Below are positions 43,847-52,547 of a stretch of DNA of 64,000 bases, piece after piece. Below the pieces are notes generated by a model. It was not told the DNA's origin. It made no database searches and saw nothing but the letters and a program-made list of their open reading frames with translations. The translations under genes were made by a program, and so were the position numbers. Numbering within the stretch: the first letter of the stretch is position 1; the number at the start of each line of letters is the position of its first letter. This DNA is from [Pseudopropionibacterium] massiliense (lineage in GTDB: Bacteria > Actinomycetota > Actinomycetes > Propionibacteriales > Propionibacteriaceae). The stretch spans positions 2,982,464-3,046,463 of the forward strand of contig NZ_LR027842.1 of NCBI RefSeq assembly GCF_900607225.1, in the 5' to 3' direction.

Positions 43847-44689
43847 ATGGACTTCTCAATCAAGGACGCCGCCCGCATGGTTGGCCTCACCCCACGCACC
43901 CTGCGCTACTACGAAAGCATCGGCCTCCTCCCCAAAGCAGAACGAACCTCCGGGAACTACCGCCTGTTCAACGTCACGGACATCATCGACCTGATCCGGA
44001 TCAAACGGCTGACAGGACTCGGGTTCGACCTTCAGCACGTACGCCAGATCATGGATGACCCAACAAGCCCGGAAGCCACAACAGCCCTGGACGCGCAAAA
44101 ACAGCTCCTCACCCAGCAAATCGAAGAGCTCCACGAAAAACGAACCAAAATCGAGGAAATCCAAAACCTCCAAGCCCCACTCGACGTCGCCACCGAGTTC
44201 GCCGACCTAGAACACGCCTGGGCCGACGCGCAGTCCGAACTCGACGCCGAGGACCGGTTGAAACTTGAAATCGAACTACTCGCAGCATTCGCCGACGACC
44301 ATGACCGGCTCAAGTACGAAACACTCACCCGGACATCCATCGAAAAACATGACGACCCGAACTTCCGGGAGCTCCGAGAGCTGGATGCGCGGCTGGAAGC
44401 CCTGGAACCCGACGCCCCACCAGAAGAAATCAAAGCACTGACCGACGACTACGTCAGGGTCCTTGGCCCGATCCGTGCTCGCTTCGCCCCCATGAGCGAG
44501 AAGACGCTTGCCCTCGCCTCCGCCATGGAAGAGTTCACCTACAACGAAGCCCAACTCACCGTGATCACAACCGCCCGAGAACAACTGAGACCCAACTCAC
44601 CACAACCCTCTTCCCAAGCCCCAAGTGACGCCACGTCGCACCCAGAGCACCCAGAGCACCCAGAGTTTGACCCTACGTCAGCATCTTGA
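43847..44689 (+). CDS. MerR-family regulator
   Basis: A 280-residue regulator: winged helix MDFSIKDAARMVGLTPRTLR with RYYESIGLLPKAERTSGNYR, then the connecting helix, and a long acidic coiled-coil C-terminus without a recognisable ligand domain such as TipAS. It ends in a Ser/Pro/Glu tail. The AT-richer codon use differs from flanking housekeeping genes. It is divergent from another MerR and followed after 61 bases by a small peptide frame. Likely part of a small-molecule-inducible exporter switch. Confidence 0.85.
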   Translation: MDFSIKDAARMVGLTPRTLRYYESIGLLPKAERTSGNYRLFNVTDIIDLIRIKRLTGLGFDLQHVRQIMDDPTSPEATTALDAQKQLLTQQIEELHEKRTKIEEIQNLQAPLDVATEFADLEHAWADAQSELDAEDRLKLEIELLAAFADDHDRLKYETLTRTSIEKHDDPNFRELRELDARLEALEPDAPPEEIKALTDDYVRVLGPIRARFAPMSEKTLALASAMEEFTYNEAQLTVITTAREQLRPNSPQPSSQAPSDATSHPEHPEHPEFDPTSAS

Positions 44690-44750
44690 ATCGAGTCCAC
44701 GAGGTCAACCGGAAGGCAGCACCTCAGGACTCGAGAAAGGAAGATGCACA

Positions 44751-44825
44751 ATGCTCACGACCACCATCACAACCAACATCCCCATCGACACACCCTTCCC
44801 CTGGAGCTGGTGGCCCATCGCCTGA
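44751..44825 (+). CDS. Candidate 24-residue Trp-rich peptide
   Basis: A short frame with a well-placed ribosome site (AGAAAGGAAG, eight bases before the ATG). The peptide begins MLTTTITTNIP and ends PFPWSWWPIA: a polar Thr-rich head and an aromatic, proline-flanked tail with three tryptophans. It lies 61 bases after a MerR gene on the same strand, and a rho-independent-like terminator follows at 44989-45012. It is convergent with an ABC transporter. It could be a signalling or antimicrobial peptide or a leader peptide; no modification enzyme is adjacent. An ATG at 44744 opens a longer His-rich frame but has no room for a ribosome site. No family recognised. Confidence 0.4.
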   Translation: MLTTTITTNIPIDTPFPWSWWPIA

Positions 44826-44988
44826 AACCCCAAACCCCAGAACCACACCCGCCCCACCCCTCACAGACGAGGGAAACCACACAACCCCATCCACGGAACA
44901 ACTCACAATCCCGACAGCGACACCACACACCACAGTCGGTTCGAGAGACCACACCTAACACCCAACCAAGACCTACCCACAAAGCCTC

Positions 44989-45012
44989 CTTGGATCATAA
45001 TCCAGGTTTTTC
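44989..45012 (+). terminator. Rho-independent-like terminator
   Basis: CCTTGGAT, loop CATA, ATCCAGG (one bulged T), followed at once by TTTTT. It would end the plus-strand transcript of the MerR gene and the small peptide. The 160 bases before it (44826-44985) are C/A-rich and very G-poor on the plus strand, a composition expected of a Rho-loading site or of untranslated RNA. Confidence 0.55.
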
Positions 45013-45043
45013 GCTGCCATCCACAAAACCCATAGCAATCCAG

Positions 45044-45085
45044 TCCCCCGTCGGCTCGTCCTGTTGGGACTAGGCGACGGGGACG
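45044..45085. terminator. Inverted repeat between convergent transcripts
   Basis: GTCCCCCGTCG (45044-45054) and CGACGGGGAC (45076-45085) form a 10-bp stem with a 21-base loop, between the peptide transcript and the convergent ABC permease gene ending at 45131. It is likely the terminator of the minus-strand ABC operon. Confidence 0.5.
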
Positions 45086-45130
45086 ACCTCAGTCGCCCCC
45101 ATCTACTCACCTCTCACACATCCTCGTTTC

Positions 45131-45997
45131 TCACACATCGAGCCTCTTGAACTGACCCACCGCGATCACCGACATCACGACCACGTTTGCGGCGAGGATG
45201 GCCAGGCCGCCCCAGGCACCGCCCGTCGACGACGCCGGCTCCAGCGCGAATGCCTGCGAACCAGCCACGCCCGGCAGGCGGGCCATGATCGCCTGGGCCA
45301 TCTCACCGTCACCCAGCATCCCGACGACCGACGGCAGAATCCACAGGATCCCGAGCGTCACCGAGATGGCGCCAACGCTCGAGCGGCCGAGGAATCCGAT
45401 GCAGAACGAAAACAGCTCCATCAACATGGAGTACAGGCACAGACCGACGATCATGCGGACCGCAGGGGATTCCAGTGATTGCTCGACGCCCCGCGCCGGC
45501 AGCACGATCAGGCCAAGGACCACGCTGATGCCGACTGCGAATATCGATAGGATCAGCACAGAAATCGCGAGCACCACGATCTTCGCCACCACGAGCAGCC
45601 CACGATTGGGGACCGCGCCGAGGCTGGGCCGGATGGATCCCGTCGAGAACTCACCTGCCGCAAACATGCCGCCCAAAACGATGATGAAGACCAAGTCGAT
45701 GGTGGTGAACATGCGAACCGTGGCGTCGACCGCCAACAGCTGTGTACCGCCGCTGACATCCGCGAACAGGAGAACCAGCAAGTTAATGATGGTCATTGGA
45801 ACCAGCATGAAAACTGCCGTTACCTGCACCGCACGCAGCGACCAGAGCTTGATCCACTCCGACTTCAGAACCCCAAGCAGCGAGCATCTCGGCTGGGAGG
45901 TGGCTGCTCGTACGTCGGCCTTGTTCGTCTTAGTGGGTAGCGCGCTTTGGATGAGCGGGCCGCCTGTTCGGATGGCCGTCTCTTGCACATCAATCAT
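45131..45997 (-). CDS. ABC-2 type transporter permease
   Basis: A 288-residue membrane protein with about six hydrophobic segments, a soluble N-terminus, and the ABC-2 pattern 'LKSEWIKLWSLRAVQVTAV' then 'AAGEFSTGSIRPSLGAVPNR'. It overlaps the ATPase gene by four bases. Similar pairs export antibiotics or peptides. The upstream ATPase is frameshifted, so the transporter may be inactive unless the shift is a sequencing artefact or is suppressed. Confidence 0.85.
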   Translation of the reverse strand: MIDVQETAIRTGGPLIQSALPTKTNKADVRAATSQPRCSLLGVLKSEWIKLWSLRAVQVTAVFMLVPMTIINLLVLLFADVSGGTQLLAVDATVRMFTTIDLVFIIVLGGMFAAGEFSTGSIRPSLGAVPNRGLLVVAKIVVLAISVLILSIFAVGISVVLGLIVLPARGVEQSLESPAVRMIVGLCLYSMLMELFSFCIGFLGRSSVGAISVTLGILWILPSVVGMLGDGEMAQAIMARLPGVAGSQAFALEPASSTGGAWGGLAILAANVVVMSVIAVGQFKRLDV

Positions 45998-46925
45998 TTC
46001 TGTCCCTTTCGTGATTCGTGAGCACTCGTCGACCGGTATTCGACGGCGTCTCCGGTCAGGTTCATAAACACTTGCTCGAGCGACGTCCTAACCGGAGTGA
46101 GTTCGTGCAGGACGAGGCCGTTCTTCGCAGCGATCTCACCAATGACGGTGGTCTCGATCTTCTTCACGACGGCCTCGTCAGAACCCGTGAGTTCCACAAA
46201 GGCGCCCTGAGGAACGAGAACGTCGCGCAGCTGTACGATCTGCGGCGACCGCACCGTCGTAGTCACCTCGGAGTCCGCCTTCAAGATGGACTCCATCGAT
46301 CCCTCGGCAAGGAGCTTGCCCCGCCCAATGACGATCAGGTGATCCGCGGTGACGGCCATCTCGTTCATCAGATGGCTTGAGAGGAAAATGGTTCTCCCCT
46401 CCGCCGCGAGCTGCTTGACGAGGTCTCGCACCCAGACAACTCCCTCGGGGTCGAGGCCGTTGACGGGTTCATCCAGGATCAGCGTCGCGGGGTCCCCGAG
46501 CAGAGCCGCCGCGATTCCGAGTCGCTGGGCCATACCCAGTGAAAACGTCCCCGCGCGCTTGTTGGCCACGGCTTCCAGACCCGTGAGTCCCAGCACCTCG
46601 TCGACGCGGCGACGGCCGATGCCGTGCGTCGCCGCGAGGGAACTCAGATGAGCCCGGGCCGTACGCCCCGGGTGGAAATCCCTTGGTTGAGCGAGGCCCC
46701 TACCTCGCGCATCGGGGCACGATGGCGGCACAACGGGCGGCCATTGATCGTCGCATCGCCGCTGGAAGGGGCTTGCAGTCCCATGATCATCTTCATGGTG
46801 GTGGTCTTCCCCGCCCCATTCGGGCCAAGAAAGCCCGTGACCTCACCAGGCCGAACCTGAATCGTCAGGTTGTCAACGGCCCGTTTCTTCCCGTAGTCCT
46901 TGGTCAGTAGCTGCGTCTCAATCAT
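45994..46925 (-). pseudogene. ABC transporter ATP-binding protein, frameshifted
   Basis: The start at 46925 (MIETQLLTKDYGKKRAVDNL) gives a normal first third with Walker A GPNGAGKTT. Near 46674-46690 the frame breaks: one frame reads ...REVGASLNQGIS and then drifts, the other resumes with FHPGRTARAHLSSLAATHG and continues through signature FSLGMAQRL, Walker B LILDEPVNGLDP and the end at 45994. Related ATPases run straight through this point (LREVGALLD-KAFHPGRSAR), so a single-base indel at a TTT or GG run is the cause. It may be a true pseudogene, a phase switch or a sequencing error. Confidence 0.8.
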
Positions 46926-46983
46926 TTCGCCTCCATCAGGTCGCGACACGCCCTGTTGAGCGCTTCCGCATCTAGGGAACACA

Positions 46984-47004
46984 TTGACGCTACGTCAAGG
47001 TCAA
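46984..47004 (-). promoter_or_regulatory. MerR-type operator/promoter of the ABC operon
   Basis: TTGACG-CTA-CGTCAA (46984-46998) is a perfect palindrome directly followed by GGTCAA, so on the minus strand a -35 TTGACC abuts a palindromic operator, the usual MerR promoter design. A 17-base stretch is identical to the site between the two MerR genes. No clear -10 is visible. The remaining gap to 47297 holds no gene. Confidence 0.6.
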
Positions 47005-47297
47005 GTGCTTTCGTGGTAATCCCTCGGTCGGTTCCTCACCGTGATCCGGGGTCACGACAGGTCCGGAAACCCGCTGACCACGGTTGGCCGGCCCGGGAGC
47101 ACACCGAGGCCCCAAATTTCACTCCGAATGCCCCGGCAACCCGGGTCCCGCGCACGCGCTTGACCCCACCGACATCAGCTCCGACCGCAGTACGGGGCGT
47201 GACGGTCGACGACCCGGTTCCGATCCCGGACCTTCATCACCAGGGCATTTTCGGCGCGAAAACCCGCGTGGGGAGCGGTTCGGCTAGAGTGTCGGGC

Positions 47298-48587
47298 GTG
47301 ACTGAAGAGCCTGAGCACTCATCCCGTCGCCTGAAGGTTGCGCAGTTCACCGACAACTACGGTCCCGGTAGCAACGGTCTGATGTTCGCCGTCCAGCAGC
47401 TGGAGGGCAACCTGCTCGACGCCGGCCACGAGGTCGTGGTCGTCGCGCCGAAGGCCAAGGGGCCGAACCCGCACTTGGGCCGGGAGGGTCGCGTCGAGCT
47501 GCGGCTGCCGTCGGTGCGGGTGCCGAACATGCCCACGCGGGTCGCGAACGGCAGGCACTTCGAGCGCACCATCGAGCAGGTCGGGGAGCTCGACCCCGAC
47601 GTGATCCACGTCCACGGGCTGGGCACCGTCGGGGTGCTCGGCACCTGGGCGGCCAAGAGGCTGAACAAGCCGATGCTGATGACCTGGCACACCGACTTCG
47701 ACGCCTACGCCGACCACTACGCCGCGGTCCTGCCGCTGCTGCACGGGGTGGTGCGAGCGTTCGCGAGACTGACCCACGGGGAGATCCTCGACTCCGCCGA
47801 CCTGCGCGACGCGGCGGTCCGGTTCGCCGACCGGGGACGCTCCACCGCGACTCTGCTGGGTTTGTGCAAGAAGATGCTGGACTCGGCGGACCTGGTGACC
47901 TCCCCGTCGCCGAAGACCGCGGCCCGGTGTCGTTCCCTGGCGCCGGATGCGAACCTGATCGTGGTGCCGAACGGCGTCGACCCGCTACCGTCGGGCCCCC
48001 CGCCGGTGCCGCGCGGCCCGGGTCCGCTGGTGATCTACGTCGGTCGCATCGCCCCGGAGAAGGGGCTGCCGCTGTTGTGCGAGGCGTTCGAGCTGGTCGT
48101 CGCCCAGCGCCCGGATGCTCAGCTCATGGTGGTCGGTGACTGGCAGCGCTACCCGAGGATCGCGAAGGTTCTCGACGCGGGCAGGCGACGCGGCCACATC
48201 ATCCTGCCGGGTGAGCAGAAACGCGAGTCGCTGGGGGCGTTCTACGAGATGGGGGATCTGTACGCCTTCCCCAGCCAGACCGACACCCAGGCCCTGGTCC
48301 TGCACGAGGCCGCGCTGGCGGGCCTGCCCATCGTCTCGGTGGATCCGGAGCTGCAACTGGTGCTGGAGCCGGGTGTGAACGCCGAACTCGCCAGCCCCAC
48401 CCCGGCGTCCCTGGCCGCCGCGATCATGCGGATCATCGAGAAACTGCCCGACCCCCAGTGGCGGGCCCACGCATCCGAGACCTCGCGCCGCCTGGCCGGT
48501 CAGTGGACGGTCGAATCGCAGGCCCAGGAGATGCTGCGCATCTACCAGCGGATGGCCCAGCGCCGTCCCCTCCCCCAGGCCGGTTGA
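47298..48587 (+). CDS. GT4-family glycosyltransferase
   Basis: A 429-residue glycosyltransferase of the GT4/GT-B type. The GTG at 47298 (protein V/MTEEPEHSSRRLKVAQFTDNY) is chosen; upstream in-frame sequence to 46956 is Pro/Arg-rich and overlaps the ABC promoter. Glycine-rich N-terminal loop DNYGPGSNGL, DVIHVHGLG, WHTDFDAYADHY, and the C-terminal nucleotide-sugar region YVGRIAPEKGLPLL with FPSQTDTQALVLHEAALAGLP. It resembles MgtA/PimB-like mannosyltransferases for envelope glycolipids; the acceptor is not evident. Confidence 0.85.
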   Translation: MTEEPEHSSRRLKVAQFTDNYGPGSNGLMFAVQQLEGNLLDAGHEVVVVAPKAKGPNPHLGREGRVELRLPSVRVPNMPTRVANGRHFERTIEQVGELDPDVIHVHGLGTVGVLGTWAAKRLNKPMLMTWHTDFDAYADHYAAVLPLLHGVVRAFARLTHGEILDSADLRDAAVRFADRGRSTATLLGLCKKMLDSADLVTSPSPKTAARCRSLAPDANLIVVPNGVDPLPSGPPPVPRGPGPLVIYVGRIAPEKGLPLLCEAFELVVAQRPDAQLMVVGDWQRYPRIAKVLDAGRRRGHIILPGEQKRESLGAFYEMGDLYAFPSQTDTQALVLHEAALAGLPIVSVDPELQLVLEPGVNAELASPTPASLAAAIMRIIEKLPDPQWRAHASETSRRLAGQWTVESQAQEMLRIYQRMAQRRPLPQAG

Positions 48588-48770
48588 GCCGGGGCGCGAC
48601 GAAGGAGAGACCCGAGTCGAAACCACCCCGCAGTCGACAGCAAGAGCCGACCGCAACACCCCAGACATGTACGACGTGGCTCCGGCACACCCCACTCGCT
48701 GACGCTCGTGATGCTCGGCCCAACCAGCTTGGGAGACAGGAGACAGGGAGAACCGGTCCTCAGAACCCAC

Positions 48771-48805
48771 TGAACCCCTGCACGGAGGTTGGGTGCAGGG
48801 GTTCA
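48771..48805. terminator. 13-bp perfect bidirectional terminator hairpin
   Basis: TGAACCCCTGCAC (48771-48783), nine-base loop, and its exact complement (48793-48805), between the convergent glycosyltransferase and RlpA-type genes. The sequence before it (48588-48735) carries degenerate GGTTGAGC/GTCGAAACC family repeats. Confidence 0.7.
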
Positions 48806-48844
48806 GCGGGAATTGAGGAAGGGCATGAAGCCACGTTTTATTTG

Positions 48845-50047
48845 TCAGAGGGCCTCGTAGTTGACGGTGATGACACCGGCGGAGGTGCCGCCGATGGTTT
48901 CCATGGCGGCCTTGGAGAGGTCCAGGCAGCGTCCACCGACGTAGGGGCCGCGGTCGTTGATGCGGACCACGACGGTCTTGCCGTTGCTCGGGTTGGTCAC
49001 CTTGACCTTGCTACCGAGGGGAAGGGTCTTGTGGGCGGCGGTGAGGTCGCTCGGGTTGAACCGCTCACCGGAGGCCGTCGTCTGCTCTTGCCAGTAGTAG
49101 GAGGCCTGGCAGGAGCTGCCGCTGGCGGGGCTGAGGTCGCCACCACCCGATCCGGAACCGGAGTCGGAGGACTTCGAGGACTCGGAGGAGTCATCGGAGG
49201 ACTTGCTGGCCTTCTTCTTGGTGCCGACCTGGGTCACCTGGGCGACGGGCTCCTTGGTGACCTGCTCGTTCTGGAGTTCGGAGGACACCAGCGTGCCGTT
49301 GTGGTAGACCTCGACGAAGTTCTGGGTCTTGACGCCGTTGACGCCCTCGGTGGTGACCTTAGTCTTGCCCTCCTCCAGATCGGAGGACTTCTCCTCCTTC
49401 TTCTCGAAGGGAACCTCCTCCTCCTTGGTGGTGGTGCGCTGTTCGACGTTGGTGTAGGCGATGGCCAGGCCATCGGTGAGGGAGGTGTCCGCGGCGGGGG
49501 TGACGACATCGTCCTCGTCGGGGGTCACCTTGGCTGCGGTCAGGGCGTCACCGACGGTCCCTGCAACCCGCAGCTCGACAGGAGTGCCCGCGGCGTCGAT
49601 GGTCACGTTCTTGGGTGTGCTGATGTCGAAGGAAAGTCCCTCGCGACCGATGGCCGCCGACCGGGACGCGGACAGCTTGGAGTCGGGGTCGTTGAGGTCG
49701 AGCTGCGTCAGCGCGTCCTCGACGGTGCGGGCGGTGGTCCACACGGTGCGGGCCTCACCGTCGACGGTCAGCTGGAGCTGGCGTCCGTAGAGGACGCTGA
49801 TCTCCATGCCGTTGGTGATCTTGGTGTCCAGCGACGGGGCCACCACGTCGTGCTCACCGACGGTGATCCCGTCCTTCTCGAGCACCTGCTTCACCGTGTC
49901 CTCGCGAACCGAGACGTTGTGGGTTTCCCCGTCCACGGAAAGGACCACATCGTTCTTGTGCAGTGCCATGGCGACGGCGACGCCACCGGCGATGGTGAGC
50001 GCCACACCGCCTGCCACTGCGGCAATAACCACGTGTTTCTTGGCCAT
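48845..50047 (-). CDS. Cell-wall protein: DUF348 repeats, G5 and RlpA-like domain
   Basis: A 400-residue secreted or membrane-anchored protein. Residues 7-29 form an N-terminal signal anchor. Three DUF348 (ubiquitin-like) repeats follow to about residue 195, then a G5 domain (EEEVPFEKKEEKSSDLEEGK to TKEPVAQVTQVG), a Ser/Gly linker, and a C-terminal RlpA-like double-psi barrel (CQASYYWQEQTTASGERFN, then INDRGPYV, RCLDLSKAAM). The front half matches resuscitation-promoting factor RpfB, but the lysozyme-like domain is replaced by RlpA. It probably cleaves or remodels peptidoglycan. Confidence 0.88.
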   Translation of the reverse strand: MAKKHVVIAAVAGGVALTIAGGVAVAMALHKNDVVLSVDGETHNVSVREDTVKQVLEKDGITVGEHDVVAPSLDTKITNGMEISVLYGRQLQLTVDGEARTVWTTARTVEDALTQLDLNDPDSKLSASRSAAIGREGLSFDISTPKNVTIDAAGTPVELRVAGTVGDALTAAKVTPDEDDVVTPAADTSLTDGLAIAYTNVEQRTTTKEEEVPFEKKEEKSSDLEEGKTKVTTEGVNGVKTQNFVEVYHNGTLVSSELQNEQVTKEPVAQVTQVGTKKKASKSSDDSSESSKSSDSGSGSGGGDLSPASGSSCQASYYWQEQTTASGERFNPSDLTAAHKTLPLGSKVKVTNPSNGKTVVVRINDRGPYVGGRCLDLSKAAMETIGGTSAGVITVNYEAL

Positions 50048-50128
50048 AGATCTCTTCCTGGTCTAAGACTTCCCGGACCTTACCGGCGGGGCCAGCCTAG
50101 CCGAGCACCGATTTAATTCCAAACGAAA

Positions 50129-50145
50129 CCTGAGAATCTCTCAGG
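50129..50145. promoter_or_regulatory. CCTGAGA inverted repeat before the RlpA-type gene
   Basis: CCTGAGA (50129-50135), ATC, TCTCAGG (50139-50145), 82 bases before the start codon at 50047. Perfect 7-bp arms; could be an operator or a leader hairpin. No known riboswitch motif was recognised around it. Confidence 0.35.
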
Positions 50146-50198
50146 ACCGCGCAGTTCGATTGTAACCCTCACCCCTCCCAACCGGGAAAGAGTCCTCG

Positions 50199-52502
50199 TC
50201 AGCTTCCGCACCCCGGGGCGTGAACCCTCGTGTGACCACGGGTTCCACGACCTCTGACCGGGAGGGTGGAGGCGAAATGGGGAACCACGGGGAATGGGTA
50301 ACGGAAGTTACGCAACCTGAGAGAGTTCAGCACCACGAACACGCTGGAGCAGGCCATGGCCGCGCCCGCGATCATCGGGGTCAGCAACCCGAGGGCCGCC
50401 ACCGGGATGGCCGCGACGTTGTAGAAGAAGGCCCACAGCAGGTTGCCGCGGATGGTGCGTTCCGTGGCGCGGGAGAGCCGGATGGCGTCCACCACGCCCA
50501 TCAGGTCGTCGCGCATCAGGGTGAGGTCGCTGGCGGCCATGGCCGCGTCGGTGCCGGCGCCCATGGCGATGCCGAGATCGGAGATGACCAGTGCCGCGGC
50601 GTCGTTCACCCCGTCGCCGACCATCGCCACCCGCATCCCGTCGGCCTGCAGCCCGGTGATCACCTCGGCCTTGCCCTGCGGCAGGACCTCGGCGTGCACG
50701 TCCTCGATGCCCACCTGGGAGGCCACATCCCGGGCCACGGCCCACGAGTCGCCGGTCAGCAGCACCGGTCGCAATCCCAGGTTCCTCAGCCCGGCCACGG
50801 CCTCGGCGGCCCCGGGTTTGAGCTGGTCGCCGACCACGATCCGCCCCAGCAGCGCGCCGTCGCGGATGACGAACACCTCGCTGCCGAGCCGGCTGGCCTC
50901 GCCCGGGGCCTCGATCCCCTGCTCGGCCAGCAGCCGGCGGGATCCGACCGCCACGGGCACCCCGTCGAGCAGGGCCCGCACCCCGATGCCGGGCAGGGCC
51001 TCGAAACGTTCCGCCGCGGGCGCGTCCCCGGCGCGCTCCACGACGGCGCGGGCGATGGGATGCTCGGAGCCGGCCTCCACGGCAGCGGCGACGGCCAGCA
51101 GCTCGGCCTCGTCGACGCCGTCGGCGGGTGCGACCTCCAGCACCGACATCCTCCCCGTGGTGAGCGTGCCGGTCTTGTCCAGCACCACCGCCTGCACGGA
51201 CCGGGCCTTCTCCAGGGCCTGGGCGCCGCGGATGATCACGCCCAACTCGGCGCCGCGACCGGTGCCCACCAGCAGCGCCGAGGGGGTGGCGAGCCCGAGC
51301 GCACACGGGCAGGCGATGATGAGCACCGCCATGCCGGCGGTGAGCGCGAAGGTGGGGCCGGCGCCGACGAGCAGCTGCACCACGAAGGTGAGCATGGACA
51401 GCACCAGCACGGCGGGCACGAAGAACTCCGTGATCCGGTCGGCCAGGCGCTGGGCCCGGGCCTTGCCGGTCTGAGCCTCCTCGACGAGCCGCGCGATCTG
51501 CGCCACCTGGGTGGCCGACCCGACCGCAGTGGCCTTGACCACCAGGCGGCCCGTGGTGTTGACGGAGCCGCCCACCACCGCCGAGCCCGGTTCGACCTCG
51601 ACGGGCAGCGACTCGCCCGTGATGATGGCGGCGTCGACGGCGGAGCTGCCCTCAACCACCACCCCGTCGGCGGCCACCTTCTCGCCGGGCCGCACCACGA
51701 TGAGGTCGTTGAGCGACAGTTCACCCGCGGGGATCGCGACCTCGGCGCCGTCGCGCAGGATCGTCGCCTCCTTCGCCCCGACCTCCAGCAGCGCCCGCAC
51801 CGCCGATCCGGCCTCCCGCTTGGAGCGGGCCTCGATCCAGCGGCCCAGCAGCAGGAAGGCGACCACGCCCGCGGCGGCCTCGAAGTAGACGCTGCCCATC
51901 GGGTCGGCGTGGCCGAGGGTCAGCGTGAACTCGTGGGTCATGCCGATGGCACCGGCGTGCCCGAGGAACATGGCCACCACCGACCACAGCCACGCCACCG
52001 AGGTGCCGAGGCTGACCAGGGTGTCCATGGTGGTGGCGCCGTGCCGGACGTTGGCGAGCGCGGCCCTGTGGAAGCTGCGTCCGCACCAGAACACGACGAT
52101 GGTGGTCAGCAGCAGCGCCAGCCACTGCCAGCCGGGGAACTGCAGGGCGGGCACCATCGAGACCGCGATCACGGGGACCGCCAGCGCGAAGGCCAGCTGC
52201 ACCCGCGGCAGGAGCACGTCGGCACGTTCCTCCCGGGGTTCGACGGTGGTCTCGCGGGCCCCGTAGCCTGCGGCCTCCACCACCGCGATCAGGTCCTGGG
52301 CGGTGGTGCCCTTCGGGGCCTGCACCCTGGCCTTCTCGGTGGCGTAGTTGACGGTGGCCTGCACCCCGTCGACCTTGTTGAGTTTCTTCTCGATGCGGTT
52401 GGCGCAGGAGGCGCAGGTCATGCCCGTCAGGTCGAGGGAGATCGCCACCGAGTTCCTGGCGGCCCCGGACGGGCCCCGCTGCGTGACTCCAGTGCTGGTC
52501 AT
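50199..52502 (-). CDS. copA: Copper-exporting P-type ATPase
   Basis: A 767-residue P1B-type ATPase. One N-terminal heavy-metal domain with MTCASC (Cys30, Cys33), eight membrane helices including the copper-binding CPCALGLATP near residue 398, phosphorylation site DKTGTLTTG near 440, ITGES in the actuator, SEHPIARAVV (nucleotide binding) and GDGVNDAAAL. The C-terminal tail after the last helix (about 30 residues, Arg/Gly/Pro-rich) is longer than usual. It exports Cu(I) and is last in csoR-copZ-copA. Confidence 0.95.
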   Translation of the reverse strand: MTSTGVTQRGPSGAARNSVAISLDLTGMTCASCANRIEKKLNKVDGVQATVNYATEKARVQAPKGTTAQDLIAVVEAAGYGARETTVEPREERADVLLPRVQLAFALAVPVIAVSMVPALQFPGWQWLALLLTTIVVFWCGRSFHRAALANVRHGATTMDTLVSLGTSVAWLWSVVAMFLGHAGAIGMTHEFTLTLGHADPMGSVYFEAAAGVVAFLLLGRWIEARSKREAGSAVRALLEVGAKEATILRDGAEVAIPAGELSLNDLIVVRPGEKVAADGVVVEGSSAVDAAIITGESLPVEVEPGSAVVGGSVNTTGRLVVKATAVGSATQVAQIARLVEEAQTGKARAQRLADRITEFFVPAVLVLSMLTFVVQLLVGAGPTFALTAGMAVLIIACPCALGLATPSALLVGTGRGAELGVIIRGAQALEKARSVQAVVLDKTGTLTTGRMSVLEVAPADGVDEAELLAVAAAVEAGSEHPIARAVVERAGDAPAAERFEALPGIGVRALLDGVPVAVGSRRLLAEQGIEAPGEASRLGSEVFVIRDGALLGRIVVGDQLKPGAAEAVAGLRNLGLRPVLLTGDSWAVARDVASQVGIEDVHAEVLPQGKAEVITGLQADGMRVAMVGDGVNDAAALVISDLGIAMGAGTDAAMAASDLTLMRDDLMGVVDAIRLSRATERTIRGNLLWAFFYNVAAIPVAALGLLTPMIAGAAMACSSVFVVLNSLRLRNFRYPFPVVPHFASTLPVRGRGTRGHTRVHAPGCGS

Positions 52503-52547
52503 CTGCTGTTCACCTCCTGCTCGTCCTGTTCGGTTCGTCGCCGCGTC

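Noticed and set aside
44751-45012. Tryptophan attenuation leader (three Trp codons followed by a terminator)
   Set aside because: No trp gene or other amino-acid gene is downstream; the next gene is convergent.
44744-45073. His-rich 109-residue frame overlapping the micropeptide
   Set aside because: The ribosome site is one base from the ATG, and the His/Pro/Thr content follows from the C/A-rich DNA; the 24-residue frame has correct spacing.
50048-50200. c-di-AMP (ydaO) riboswitch before the RlpA-type gene, common in front of such genes
   Set aside because: No conserved riboswitch core words were recognised; only a short CCTGAGA hairpin is visible.
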